A DNA stretch of 64,000 nt, taken from positions 1-64,000 of the forward strand of contig NZ_JNWZ01000009.1 in assembly GCF_000716545.1 (NCBI RefSeq), in the 5' to 3' direction. The notes under the pieces were generated by a model. That model was not told the origin of the DNA, did no database searches, and saw nothing but the letters and a program-made list of their open reading frames with translations. Positions 17,202 to 26,606 of this stretch are shown here, piece by piece. Numbering within the stretch: the stretch's first letter is position 1; each line of letters begins with the position of its first letter. The DNA comes from Kitasatospora phosalacinea (GTDB lineage Bacteria; Actinomycetota; Actinomycetes; Streptomycetales; Streptomycetaceae). Both the position numbers and the translations under genes were made by a program.

Positions 17202-18482
17202 ATGCCGACTCTTCCCCAGCCGTCCCCCGCGGCCGAAGCGGTAGCGCCGCCCAAGGCCCCCGGCACCGACACCGGTGCCGTCCCCGGTTTCGACGTCGAC
17301 CCCGGCTCCGGCCCCGGCATCGACCTCGGTCCGGACTCCGGCGTCCGCCCCGCTCCCCGACCCCGGCTGTACGTCCTGGACGGACTGCGCCTGATCGCCT
17401 CGCTCGGCGTGGTGGCCTTCCACTGGACCGGTGTCGACATCCACCGGAACATCTGGGACGGGACACCGCGGGAGCTGATGCCGACCATCCACCGGTTCGG
17501 TGCCTACGGGTGGATGGGCGTCCAGCTGTTCTTCCTGATCAGCGGTTTCGTCATCTGCATGTCCGGCTGGGGCAAGTCCCCGCGGGCGTACTTCAACTCG
17601 CGCGTGGTGCGGCTGTTCCCGGCGTACTGGATAGGCATCCTGCTGACCACCGCGGTGGTCAACTACTGGCCGACCGCGCGGACCGACCGCAAGCCGATGA
17701 GCGTCAGCGAGGTGCTGACCAACTTCACCATGCTGGAGCGCCCGCTCGGCGCCACCGAGGCGGACGGCGTCTACTGGACGCTCTGGATCGAGCTGCGCTT
17801 CTACATCCTGTTCGCGATCATGGTTGCGATCGGCCTGACGTACCGCCGGGTGCTGGCGTTCTGCCTGGTCTGGAGCACCCTCTCGGTGATCGCCGCGAAC
17901 GTCGACAACAAGCTGCTCGGCTACATGGTGCAGCCCGAGGACGCGCCCTACTTCATCGCCGGCATCGTGCTGTACCTGATCTACCGCTTCGGGGCGAACC
18001 CGATGCTGCTGGGCATCGTGGTGTTCGAGTGGCTGATCGCCCAGAACCGGCTGCACGTCACGGTGGGCGGCTACGAGTACGAGGTGCACCACTCGCTCTC
18101 CTGGCCGGTGATGGCCGTGCTGTCCGGCGCCGCCTTCCTGGTGATGCTCGCGGTGGCCATGGGCGCCTTCAACCGGGTGCAGTGGAAGTGGCTGACCGTG
18201 GCCGGCGCCCTGACCTACCCCGTGTACCTGCTGCACCAGGAGATCGGCTGGGCGATGATCCGGCTGGCCCGCCACCAGGGCATCGGCCACAAGACGAGCC
18301 TGGTGCTCTGCCTGCTGTTCATCCTCGCCCTGGCCTGGGTGGTGCACCGTTACGGGGAGCGGCCGCTGTCCCGGCTCCTCCAACGGCTGATGGACGCCAG
18401 GTCGCTGTCCATCCCCAAGGCTGATCCGCCGGTCAAGGCCCGGGTGCCCGCCGCCGGGATCGAGGGCGCCCCGGCCGACTGA
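17202..18482 (+). CDS. Acyltransferase 3 family membrane O-acyltransferase
   Basis: A 426-residue member of the OafA/YrhL-like acyltransferase 3 family. After a soluble Gly/Asp/Pro-rich N-terminus of about 55 residues comes YVLDGLRLIASLGVVAFHW with the conserved RxxA and His, then QLFFLISGFVI and the Arg-rich VVRLFPAYW. About ten membrane segments follow, with a basic tail. These proteins add acyl groups, often acetyl, to extracellular sugars. Neighbouring GT-C enzymes suggest modification of a surface glycan. The ATG follows GAGAGACCTCC, a weak ribosome site. The 166-bp upstream gap probably holds a promoter. Confidence 0.9.
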   Translation: MPTLPQPSPAAEAVAPPKAPGTDTGAVPGFDVDPGSGPGIDLGPDSGVRPAPRPRLYVLDGLRLIASLGVVAFHWTGVDIHRNIWDGTPRELMPTIHRFGAYGWMGVQLFFLISGFVICMSGWGKSPRAYFNSRVVRLFPAYWIGILLTTAVVNYWPTARTDRKPMSVSEVLTNFTMLERPLGATEADGVYWTLWIELRFYILFAIMVAIGLTYRRVLAFCLVWSTLSVIAANVDNKLLGYMVQPEDAPYFIAGIVLYLIYRFGANPMLLGIVVFEWLIAQNRLHVTVGGYEYEVHHSLSWPVMAVLSGAAFLVMLAVAMGAFNRVQWKWLTVAGALTYPVYLLHQEIGWAMIRLARHQGIGHKTSLVLCLLFILALAWVVHRYGERPLSRLLQRLMDARSLSIPKADPPVKARVPAAGIEGAPAD

Positions 18483-18583
18483 CCCGGGCGGGTCGGGCGG
18501 TTCGGAGGTCAACTAGGGTGTGTGGCTGGTAACGACCTTGTGCCGGAGGACGATCCGGCGGGACCGGAAGCCCGAGGACTCAC

Positions 18584-20113
18584 ATGGGTAGTAGCACGGT
18601 GACGCGTGGCGCGCAGGAGGCGCCCGGGGGGACGCGCCGCGGGCCGCTCCGGCAGCGGGGGGAGGGCGGGGCGGCCGTGCTCCGGCGGACCTTCTGGCTG
18701 TGGCCGGCGCTGCTGACCCTGGTGCTGGGCGTGCGCGGGAGCTGGCGGCCCGAGCTGTGGCGCGACGAGCTGGCGACCTGGAGCGCCGCCACCCGCAGCA
18801 CCGGTGACCTGTTCGACCTGCTGCACCACGTGGACGCGGTCTCCGGCGTCTACTACCTGCTGATGCACTTCTGGGTGTCGGCGTTCGGCGACTCGCCCAC
18901 GGTGTTCCGGCTGCCCTCCGCGCTGGCGATGTCCGGCGCGGCGGTCTTCGTCGCGCTGGCCGGCCGCAAGCAGTTCGGCGCCCGGGCCGGGCTGGTCGCC
19001 GGGCTGCTGTTCGCGGTCATGCCCAGCGTCTCCCGGTTCTCCCAGGAGGCCCGTTCCTACGCCTTCGCGGTGCTCGCCGTCGCCGCGGCCACCTGGCTGC
19101 TGCTGCGCGCGCTGGAGCGCCCGACCTGGCAGCGCTGGCTGCCGTACGCGGTGAGCGTCGCCGCCGCCGGCCTGTTCCACATGGTCGCGCTGTGCGTGCT
19201 CGCCCCGCACGCCGCCGTGGTGGCGCTGCGCTGGTGGCGCGAGCGCCGCCGCGCGCTGCTGATCGGCTTCCCGGCGGCCGTGCTGGTCGCGATGGTGCCG
19301 GTCGCGCCGCTGGTGCTGCTCGGCCGCCGCCAGGTCGGCCGGCAGATCTCCTGGCTGCAGGAGCCGAACCTGCAGGACTTCACCAACCTGTGGCACGGCC
19401 TGTTCCAGTCGCCGCTGGTCAGCGGCTGCGTGCTGGCGATGGCCGCGCTGCCCGCCGCCTGGCCGAAGGGCCGCCGCCCGGCGTTCGAGATCGGGCTGGT
19501 CGCGGCGCTGCCGATCGTGGCGATCTGGTTCGTCTCGCAGGGCCAGACCGCCTACTTCCTGGACCGCTACCTGCTGTTCACCGTCCCCGCCTGGGCGGTG
19601 CTGGCCGGCGCCGGCCTGAGCGCGCTGCGCCCGCGCGCGCTGGTCGCGGTCGGCCTGATCGGCACCGCGCTGCTCGGCCTGCAGGACCAGGAGAAGCTCC
19701 GCACCCGCACCTCGCACGAGTGGGCCGACGAGAGGGGCGCGGCGCGGATCATCGCGGCGGGCTACCAGCCGGGCGACGGCATCGCCACGGTGCGCGGCGA
19801 CAACGCGTACATGATGCTCGACTTCGCGATCGGCTACTACCTCCCCGATCGGGTGCGGCCGAAGGACGTGTTCGCGGCGAAGACGCCGGTGCAGAACGAC
19901 GACCTGTACGCCGTCGACTGCCCCCGGCCGGCCGAGTGCGCCGCGGGCCTCCAGCGGATCTGGGTGGCCACCTACAGCGAGGCCGACGACCCCTTCAAGG
20001 GCCTGTCCGCGGCGGAGGTCGAGGTGCTCGACAAGCAGTTCGCCAAGGAGCGGGTGCAGCACGTCCAGGGCATCACCGTGACCCTGATGGTGCGCACTCC
20101 GGCCGCGCACTGA
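18584..20113 (+). CDS. GT39-like membrane glycosyltransferase (ArnT/PMT type)
   Basis: A 509-residue polytopic protein. After a basic cytosolic N-terminus of about 35 residues, the first helix leads to WRPELWRDELATWSAATRST, placing the catalytic acidic residues in the first external loop as in GT39 enzymes. About ten membrane segments span residues 40-370. A soluble external C-terminal domain of about 130 residues (ADERGAARIIAAGYQPGDGIAT...) is typical of actinobacterial members. It should move a sugar from a polyprenyl-phosphate donor onto a surface acceptor. The ATG is preceded by CCCGAGGACTCAC. Acceptor and sugar are unknown. Confidence 0.8.
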   Translation: MGSSTVTRGAQEAPGGTRRGPLRQRGEGGAAVLRRTFWLWPALLTLVLGVRGSWRPELWRDELATWSAATRSTGDLFDLLHHVDAVSGVYYLLMHFWVSAFGDSPTVFRLPSALAMSGAAVFVALAGRKQFGARAGLVAGLLFAVMPSVSRFSQEARSYAFAVLAVAAATWLLLRALERPTWQRWLPYAVSVAAAGLFHMVALCVLAPHAAVVALRWWRERRRALLIGFPAAVLVAMVPVAPLVLLGRRQVGRQISWLQEPNLQDFTNLWHGLFQSPLVSGCVLAMAALPAAWPKGRRPAFEIGLVAALPIVAIWFVSQGQTAYFLDRYLLFTVPAWAVLAGAGLSALRPRALVAVGLIGTALLGLQDQEKLRTRTSHEWADERGAARIIAAGYQPGDGIATVRGDNAYMMLDFAIGYYLPDRVRPKDVFAAKTPVQNDDLYAVDCPRPAECAAGLQRIWVATYSEADDPFKGLSAAEVEVLDKQFAKERVQHVQGITVTLMVRTPAAH

Positions 20114-20223
20114 CGTCCCCCTGACGGCCCATCAGCCGGTTTGTGGGCCCGCCCGTGATCGGGGAGGATTCGGCGCAGTGACGGACAGCTGTCCCACTGC
20201 TACCGAATCTCGGGGGGCATCCG

Positions 20224-21423
20224 GTGAGCACAGACCTCTCCCGCACGGCCGACGGCCGGGCGGCCGACCCCGGCGGCCCGGCCCGGGCCGACCGGTGGTC
20301 CGGTCTGCGCCGGGCCGCCCCGGCGCTGCTCGGCTACGCCGCGGTGCGGGCCGTCGGCGTCCTGGTCCTGGTGTTCTGGCCCCGGCGCGAGGTCGGCGCG
20401 ATGACCAGGCTGAGCCACTTGTGGGACGCGCCGTTCTACCAGCGGATCGCCGAGTCCTGGTACCGCGGGGTGCCCCCCGTGCCGGGGCCGCACGGCGCGT
20501 ACGAGGCGTACGCGTTCTTCCCCGGCTACCCGGCGGCGATCCGGGCGGTCTCCTGGATCTCGCCGCTGTCGTACGCCCAGGCCGCCCTGCTGGTGGCCTG
20601 GGCGTGCTCGCTGGTCGCCGCGTGGGGGATCTTCGCGGTGGCCGACCGGCTCTACGGCCGCCGGGTCGGCGTGCTGGCGGCGGTGCTGTGGGGGGTGCTG
20701 CCGGTCGCGGTGGTCGAGAGCATGGCCTACTCGGAGCTGATGTTCACCGCGTTCGCGGTGTGGGCGGTGTACGCGGCGGTCACCCGGAACTGGATCCCCG
20801 CCGGGGCGCTGGCGCTGTGCGCGGGCCTGTGCCGCCCCACCGGCATCGCGGTCGCCGGGGCGGTCGGGGCCGCCGCCCTGTGGGACCTGCTGTCCCGCCG
20901 GGGGCCGGACGCCCCGGCCCGGTGGCGCCCGCTGCTCGGTGCGCTGCTGGCCCCGCTCGGCTTCGTCGGCTACGTGGGCTGGGTCGGCTACGAGAAGGGC
21001 AGCTGGGACGGCTACTTCAAGGTCCAGGAGGCCTGGCAGTCGACGTTCGACTTCGGCCGCAGCACCCTGAAGTCCTTCGCCGCCCTGCTCGGCCGCCCCG
21101 ACACGGTGTGGCTGCCGCAGGTGGTGGTGGCGATGGTGCTGTGCTGCGCCGTGCTGCTGTTCGGCGTCTCGGTGCTCCAGCGCCAGCCGCTGGTGCTGCT
21201 GCTGTTCAGCGCCGGGATCCTGGTCCTGGCCCTGGGCGACGCCGCGTACTTCACCTCGCGGGCCCGCTTCCTGCTGCCCGCCGTCGGCCTGCTGCTGCCC
21301 GTCGCGGCCGGCCTGGCCCGGGTGCGCACCAGGGGGACGGTGGTGCTGCTGCTGTCCGGTGCGGCCCTCGCCTCGGCGGCGTACGGCGGGTTCCTGGTGT
21401 ACGTCTACCCGGACGCCCCGTAG
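20224..21423 (+). CDS. PIG-V-like membrane mannosyltransferase
   Basis: A 399-residue polytopic protein resembling the bacterial branch of PIG-V mannosyltransferases. The first external loop carries LSHLWDAPFYQRIAESWY with the conserved WD/Y pattern, followed by AFFPGYPAAIR, the usual fPlyP-like motif. About nine further hydrophobic segments and a DAAYFTSRARFLLPAV loop near the end match the family. It probably transfers mannose from polyprenyl-phosphate-mannose to a surface glycan or glycoprotein. The GTG start follows GGGGGGCATCCG. It is the last of four consecutive plus-strand membrane glycan genes. Confidence 0.75.
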   Translation: MSTDLSRTADGRAADPGGPARADRWSGLRRAAPALLGYAAVRAVGVLVLVFWPRREVGAMTRLSHLWDAPFYQRIAESWYRGVPPVPGPHGAYEAYAFFPGYPAAIRAVSWISPLSYAQAALLVAWACSLVAAWGIFAVADRLYGRRVGVLAAVLWGVLPVAVVESMAYSELMFTAFAVWAVYAAVTRNWIPAGALALCAGLCRPTGIAVAGAVGAAALWDLLSRRGPDAPARWRPLLGALLAPLGFVGYVGWVGYEKGSWDGYFKVQEAWQSTFDFGRSTLKSFAALLGRPDTVWLPQVVVAMVLCCAVLLFGVSVLQRQPLVLLLFSAGILVLALGDAAYFTSRARFLLPAVGLLLPVAAGLARVRTRGTVVLLLSGAALASAAYGGFLVYVYPDAP

Positions 21424-21487
21424 CGGCGGGGGCCGGGCGCCGGAACGGGCCGGGGATGTCGGCGGCGGGCCATAGACTCGAAGGGCC

Positions 21488-24112
21488 ATGAGTAGCCTCT
21501 TCGATGACCTCCCGCTCCCCGGCTTCGAGCGTCCCGCCGTCGGGTCGAGCCCCCGCCCCGCAGCGCCGCAGGCGCCCCTGCCGCAGTGGTCGGAGGAGGA
21601 GCCGCCCCCCGTCGACGAGCCGTACGACGAGGCCCCGTACGACCCCGGGTACGAGACGGAGGACATCCCGGACGGGCTGTTCGCCACCGACCACGCCGCC
21701 GAGGCCGAGCGCGACGCCTGGCACCGCAACGGCGCCGCCCGCACCGTGGTCGACCCGGCGCAGCTGCTGGAGGGCATGAACGACCCGCAGCGCGAGGCCG
21801 TGCTGCACGCCGGCTCGCCGCTGCTGATCGTGGCCGGCGCCGGCTCCGGCAAGACCCGGGTGCTCACCCACCGGATCGCCCACCTGCTGGCCGCCCGCGG
21901 CGTGCAGCCCGGCGAGATCCTGGCGATCACCTTCACCAACAAGGCCGCCGGCGAGATGCGCGAACGCGTCGAGGCGCTGGTCGGCCCGCGCGCCAAGGCG
22001 ATGTGGGTCTCCACCTTCCACAGCGCGTGCGTGCGCATCCTGCGCCGCGAGGCCAAGCAGCTGGGCATGAACTCCAGCTTCTCCATCTACGACTCGGCGG
22101 ACTCCCAGCGCCTGATGGCCCTGGTCTGCCGGGACCTGGACCTCGACCCCAAGCAGTTCCCGCCGAAGTCCTTCACCGCCAAGGTCAGCAACCTCAAGAA
22201 CGAGCTGATCGACGAGGAGACGTACGCCGACCAGGCCGCCAACCCGATGGAGAAGAAGCTCGCCGAGGCGTACTTCCTCTACCAGCGGCGGCTGCGCGAG
22301 GCCAACGCGCTCGACTTCGACGACATCATCATGACCACCGTCCACCTGCTGCAGGCGTTCCCCGACGTCGCCGAGCACTACCGGCGCCGGTTCCGGCACA
22401 TCCTGGTCGACGAGTACCAGGACACCAACCACGCCCAGTACACGCTGGTGCGCGAGCTCTCCGGCGGCTCCGCCGGGCACGCCCCCCGGATGACGGTGGA
22501 CGGCGAGTACGTGAACCCCGCCGAGGCGCACCTCGCGCAGGTCCCGCCCGCCGAGCTGTGCGTGGTCGGCGACGCCGACCAGTCGATCTACGCCTTCCGC
22601 GGCGCGACCATCCGCAACATCCTCCAGTTCGAGGAGGACTACCCGGACGCGACGACGATCCTGCTGGAGCAGAACTACCGCTCCACCCAGACCATCCTCA
22701 CCGCCGCCAACTCGGTCATCGAGCGCAACACCAACCGCCGCAAGAAGAACCTGTGGACGGCCGGCGACCAGGGCGAGCAGGTCGTCGGGTACGTCGCCGA
22801 CGACGAGCACGGCGAGGCCCAGTTCGTCGCCGAGGAGATCGACCGGCTCACCGACGCCGGCCACGCCCGCCCCGGCGACGTGGCGATCTTCTACCGCACC
22901 AACGCCCAGTCCCGGGTCTTCGAAGAGGTGTTCATCCGGGTCGGCCTGCCGTACAAGGTCGTCGGCGGCGTGCGCTTCTACGAGCGCAAGGAGGTCAAGG
23001 ACGTCCTGGCCTACCTGCGGGTGCTCTCCAACCCCGAGGACACCGTCCCGCTGCGCCGCATCCTCAACGTCCCCAAGCGCGGCATCGGCGAGCGTGCCGA
23101 GGCGATGATCGACGCCCTCGCCTCCCGCGAGCGGATCTCCTTCGCCGCCGCGCTGCGCCGGGTCGACGAGGCGTACGGGATGGCCGCGCGCTCCGCCAAC
23201 GCGGTGAAGAAGTTCAACGAGCTGCTGGCCGGGCTGCGCCAGGTCGTCGAGTCCGGCGCCGGGCCGGCCGCCGTGCTGGAGGCCGTCCTGGAGGAGACCG
23301 GGTACCTCGCCGAGCTCCAGTCCTCCACCGACCCGCAGGACGAGACCCGGGTGGAGAACCTCCAGGAGCTCGCCGCGGTCGCCCTCGAGTACGAGAAGGA
23401 CCCGGGGGAGCGGCCCGAGGGCGACGAGGGCCCGCCGGTCGGCTCGCTCGCCGACTTCCTGGAGCGGGTCGCGCTGGTGGCGGACTCCGACCAGATCCCG
23501 GACGACGAGGACGGCGCCGGGGTGATCACGATGATGACCCTGCACACCGCCAAGGGCCTGGAGTTCCCCGTCGTCTTCCTCACCGGCATGGAGGACGGGA
23601 TCTTCCCGCACATGCGGGCCCTCAACCAGGCCAAGGAGCTGGAGGAGGAGCGCCGCCTCGCCTACGTCGGCCTCACCCGGGCCAGGCAGCGGCTCTACCT
23701 GACCCGCTCGGTGCTGCGCAGCGCCTGGGGCCAGCCCTCCTACAACCCGGCCTCGCGCTTCCTGGAGGAGATCCCCGACAAGCTGGTCGAGTGGAAGCGC
23801 ACCGGCGCGGCCGCGGTGCCGCCCTCGCGCGGCTACGCGTCCTCCGGTTCCGGCCCGTCCGGCTCCTCGCGGGGCTCCGGGTCCTCGGCCGCGGCCTCGC
23901 CGAAGGCCGGCTGGGGCAGGTCCGCGCGGACGGTCACCGACCGGGAGGTCGTCGCGCTCGCCGTCGGCGACCGGGTCAGCCACGACAGCTTCGGCCTCGG
24001 CACCGTCGTCGCCACCCAGGGCGTCGGCGACAAGGCCCGCGCGACGGTGGACTTCGGCTCCGCCGGGCGCAAGGAACTGCTGCTGCGGTACGCCCCGGTC
24101 GAGAAGCTCTGA
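21488..24112 (+). CDS. pcrA: ATP-dependent DNA helicase PcrA/UvrD
   Basis: An 874-residue superfamily 1A 3'-5' helicase acting in nucleotide excision repair and replication-fork clearance. After an acidic, poorly conserved N-terminus of about 95 residues come LNDPQREAV-type Q motif (MNDPQREAV), Walker A GAGSGKT (K122), ITFTNKAAGEM, VDEYQDTN (motif II), GDADQSIYAFRGA (motif III), NYRST (motif IV), MTLHTAKGLEFPVVF (motif V) and EEERRLAYVGLTRA (motif VI). The C-terminus is a Tudor-like RNA polymerase-interaction domain (VAVGDRVSHDSFGLGTV), typical of PcrA. A TAGACT box at 21473-21478 lies 9 bases before the ATG, so the 5' leader is at most a few bases. Confidence 0.97.
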   Translation: MSSLFDDLPLPGFERPAVGSSPRPAAPQAPLPQWSEEEPPPVDEPYDEAPYDPGYETEDIPDGLFATDHAAEAERDAWHRNGAARTVVDPAQLLEGMNDPQREAVLHAGSPLLIVAGAGSGKTRVLTHRIAHLLAARGVQPGEILAITFTNKAAGEMRERVEALVGPRAKAMWVSTFHSACVRILRREAKQLGMNSSFSIYDSADSQRLMALVCRDLDLDPKQFPPKSFTAKVSNLKNELIDEETYADQAANPMEKKLAEAYFLYQRRLREANALDFDDIIMTTVHLLQAFPDVAEHYRRRFRHILVDEYQDTNHAQYTLVRELSGGSAGHAPRMTVDGEYVNPAEAHLAQVPPAELCVVGDADQSIYAFRGATIRNILQFEEDYPDATTILLEQNYRSTQTILTAANSVIERNTNRRKKNLWTAGDQGEQVVGYVADDEHGEAQFVAEEIDRLTDAGHARPGDVAIFYRTNAQSRVFEEVFIRVGLPYKVVGGVRFYERKEVKDVLAYLRVLSNPEDTVPLRRILNVPKRGIGERAEAMIDALASRERISFAAALRRVDEAYGMAARSANAVKKFNELLAGLRQVVESGAGPAAVLEAVLEETGYLAELQSSTDPQDETRVENLQELAAVALEYEKDPGERPEGDEGPPVGSLADFLERVALVADSDQIPDDEDGAGVITMMTLHTAKGLEFPVVFLTGMEDGIFPHMRALNQAKELEEERRLAYVGLTRARQRLYLTRSVLRSAWGQPSYNPASRFLEEIPDKLVEWKRTGAAAVPPSRGYASSGSGPSGSSRGSGSSAAASPKAGWGRSARTVTDREVVALAVGDRVSHDSFGLGTVVATQGVGDKARATVDFGSAGRKELLLRYAPVEKL

Positions 24113-24278
24113 GCGCCGGTCGGTCCCGCACGCTGTGACTTTGCCCTCCTCTCGGCAGAGGGGGAAGGACGGCGGCCCCACGGGCCGCTAACCTCTCCTC
24201 AGATCTGTTAGAAGTGGTTAACACCGAGCCCGCGGCCAGGTCGGCCGGGTGGTGGACAACGTGGTCCAGGAGGCAGTC

Positions 24279-24683
24279 ATGGTGGTGTCGGGGCCGATCC
24301 GAGTCGTGGTCGCCAAGCCCGGGCTCGACGGGCACGACCGGGGAGCCAAGGTCATCGCGCGGGCGCTGCGCGACGCCGGCATGGAGGTCATCTACACCGG
24401 CCTCCACCAGACCCCCGAGCAGATCGTCGACACGGCGATCCAGGAGGACGCGGACGGCATCGGCCTGTCCATCCTCTCCGGCGCGCACATGACCCTCTGC
24501 GCGAAGGTGATCGAACTCCTCAAGGAGCGCGACGCCGCCGACATCAAGGTCTTCTGCGGCGGGATCATCCCCGACGCGGACATCACCGAGCTCAAGGCGC
24601 TCGGCGTCGCCGACATCTTCACCCCGGGCACCTCCACCCAGGACGTGGTCAGCTGGGTGGAGTCGAACCTGCGGGCCGGCTGA
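24279..24683 (+). CDS. icmB: Cobalamin-binding small subunit of an acyl-CoA mutase (isobutyryl-CoA mutase-type)
   Basis: A 134-residue B12-binding domain protein. The signature GLDGHDRG supplies the cobalt-ligating His19, followed by SILSGAHM and the glycine-rich GGIIPDAD. Its length matches stand-alone small subunits of coenzyme B12-dependent isobutyryl/methylmalonyl-CoA mutases, which rearrange isobutyryl-CoA to n-butyryl-CoA when paired with a separate large subunit. No large subunit is in this window. I chose ATG 24279 because AGGAGG lies 5 bases upstream; an in-frame GTG at 24249 lacks a ribosome site. The gene follows pcrA as in Streptomyces chromosomes. Confidence 0.88.
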   Translation: MVVSGPIRVVVAKPGLDGHDRGAKVIARALRDAGMEVIYTGLHQTPEQIVDTAIQEDADGIGLSILSGAHMTLCAKVIELLKERDAADIKVFCGGIIPDADITELKALGVADIFTPGTSTQDVVSWVESNLRAG

Positions 24684-24747
24684 GGCCCCTCGGGCCCGGG
24701 GAGGGCGCGTCACCGGGGGCCGGCAGGCCCCTGTCGTGCTCGCCCCC

Positions 24748-26310
24748 TCACTCCAGCTCGGCGAGCATCGCCTGCCGGAAGCGCAGCGTCCCCGCGAGGC
24801 GGGTGAAGGTGTCGGACCAGGCGGTGTCCGGGGCGGTGTCGGCGGCCAGGGCCTCGACGGCGGGGGCGGTCTCGGGGGCCAGGGCGCGCTCGGTCATGCC
24901 GAGGACGCCGCTGTGGCTCCACGGGTAGGAGCCGAGTTCCGCGGCGCGCTTGAGCGCGGCGACGACGGCGGTGGAGAGCGGGGGCGTCCAGGGCGTGGCG
25001 CACGCGCCGAGGAGCTGGAAGGCGTCGCCGAGCCCGTGGGTCTGGACGAACGCGGCCGTCCAGGAGGCCCGTTCGGCGGGCGGCAGGACGGACAGCAGCT
25101 TGGCCGGCGCGCCCGGGGCGCGGGTGTCGCGGCCGGGGCGCGGCGGGGTGCCGAGCAGGGCGCGGGCCCAGACGGCGTCCTGCTGGCGGACGGCGGCGCG
25201 GGCCCAGGCCTCGCGGAGGTCCTCCGCCCACTCGGCGCCGCCGCCGTCCGGCGAGTCGACGGTCGGCAGGGCGAGCAGCTGCTCGGGGGTGAGACCGGTC
25301 TCGGCGGTCCACCGGTCGAGCGGGGCGCCCGCGACGACCTCGCCGAACCACCAGGCCCGTTCGCCGCGCCCGGTGGGGGACTTGACCGGTATGCCGTCGC
25401 GCTGCATCGCGGCGTCGCAGGCGGCGGGCGGCGTGACGTGCAGCCGGTCGCCGTCGAGCCGGACCGCCCGGCCGGCCCGCTCGGCCATCCGGGTGGCGAG
25501 CGCGGAGCCGGGGAGGGTGGAGAGCAGTTCCGCGGCGGTGGCCCGGACGTTCTTGGAGCGGTCGGAGAGCGCGGCCTCCAGGAACTCCTCGTCGGCGGCG
25601 GAGAGCCCGTCCTGCAGGGAGTCGAGGAACAGCACCCGGTCCTCGGCGCGCTCGGTGCTCCAGGTGGAGGCGAGCAGGGCCAGCCCGGCGGCCGGGTCGG
25701 TACGGCGCAGCCTGGTCAGGTGGGTCACGCGTTCGGCGAACAGCCCTTCCTGCCAGAGGAGTTCGCCGGGCTGGGCGAGGACGTCCTGCTCGCCGGCGGT
25801 GCGGCTGACGTACTTCCAGTCCGGGTTGTGCGGGGCCAGCCAGCGGCCGAGCGGGCCGGCCAGGGTGACGGCGTCGGAGCGCAGTTCGGAGCGGGCCCGG
25901 GCGGTGTCCAGCAGGGCCGGGACCACGGCGGGCGGCAGCCGGTAGCCGTGCGCGCGGGCGGCGGCCAGCCACTGCGGGAGCAGTTCGGCCAGGTTGGCGG
26001 TGGTGCCCTGGCCGCTGCGGGTGCCGAGCAGCACGGCCAGCCGGCGGGCGGCGGCCTCGGGCAGCGCGGGCCGCGGGTCGTCCGGGGCGGGCGCCGGGGG
26101 CTCCACGGCGGGCGCGGGCAGCGCGCCCGCCCGGCGGCGGACGGCGGCGACGGCGGCCAGGTCGAGCAGCGCGCCGGCCGGGTCGGCGCGGTCGACGGCG
26201 GCGGCCAGCGGGGTGCGGGCCTCCGGCAGCGGGCGGCGGTCGGTGCCGAGCAGGGCGGCGCCCTGCAGCTCGGCCCAGTCGTCGGCGGGGGCGAGCGTGG
26301 GCGCGGTCAT
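24748..26310 (-). CDS. DUF5691 family protein
   Basis: A 520-residue soluble, helix-rich protein. The N-terminus (LQGAALLGTDRRPLP) and the central HEAT-like region (DEEFLEAALSDRSKNVRATA, then AAELLSTLPGSALATRMA) match DUF5691 as I know it. Other conserved-looking stretches are AWWFGEVVAGAPLDRW and PYPWSHSGVLGMTERAL-like sequence near the C-terminus. There is no signal peptide or membrane segment. Function is unknown; repeats of this kind usually mediate protein binding. Its ATG overlaps the stop of a 47-residue ORF (ATGA), and a SWIM zinc-finger gene lies upstream. DUF5691, SWIM, MoxR, DUF5682 and VWA genes recur together in actinobacteria, suggesting one system. Confidence 0.85.
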   Translation of the reverse strand: MTAPTLAPADDWAELQGAALLGTDRRPLPEARTPLAAAVDRADPAGALLDLAAVAAVRRRAGALPAPAVEPPAPAPDDPRPALPEAAARRLAVLLGTRSGQGTTANLAELLPQWLAAARAHGYRLPPAVVPALLDTARARSELRSDAVTLAGPLGRWLAPHNPDWKYVSRTAGEQDVLAQPGELLWQEGLFAERVTHLTRLRRTDPAAGLALLASTWSTERAEDRVLFLDSLQDGLSAADEEFLEAALSDRSKNVRATAAELLSTLPGSALATRMAERAGRAVRLDGDRLHVTPPAACDAAMQRDGIPVKSPTGRGERAWWFGEVVAGAPLDRWTAETGLTPEQLLALPTVDSPDGGGAEWAEDLREAWARAAVRQQDAVWARALLGTPPRPGRDTRAPGAPAKLLSVLPPAERASWTAAFVQTHGLGDAFQLLGACATPWTPPLSTAVVAALKRAAELGSYPWSHSGVLGMTERALAPETAPAVEALAADTAPDTAWSDTFTRLAGTLRFRQAMLAELE

Positions 26311-26450
26311 GCCCGGACTCCGTTCGGCCGGTGGGTGGCGGTGCGGTGGCGGCGGCCCCAGCCGCTGGCGAGGGCGGCCCGGCGGGCGGCGTGGTGCAGG
26401 GTGATGCGCCGGACGGCGGCGCGCTGCCGGATGCTGCGGGTGCGGGTCAT
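26307..26450 (-). CDS. 47-residue basic small protein coupled to DUF5691
   Basis: This 48-codon frame starts at ATG 26450 behind a near-perfect Shine-Dalgarno GGAGGA (7-8 bases upstream) and stops in an ATGA overlap with the DUF5691 start. The product begins MTRTRSIRQRAAVRRITLHH and has about 14 Arg and 5 His residues, one Trp, and no Cys or acidic residue at all. Third codon positions are nearly all G or C, as in neighbouring genes. It could be a nucleic-acid-binding or assembly peptide, or simply a leader that couples translation. I know no family for it. Confidence 0.6.
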   Translation of the reverse strand: MTRTRSIRQRAAVRRITLHHAARRAALASGWGRRHRTATHRPNGVRA

Positions 26451-26606
26451 CGGGTTTCCTCCGGTCGACGGCGGGTCGGGGGGCGCCGGGGAGCGTCCCG
26501 TTCCGTCGGGTGGTGCGGACGGCGGGTGCGGGCGGTGCGACGGGTGTCAACGAGGGCGTCGCGGCGGACGGTACGGTGCCGGGGGCCGCACGGGGTTGAC
26601 GGCCGG

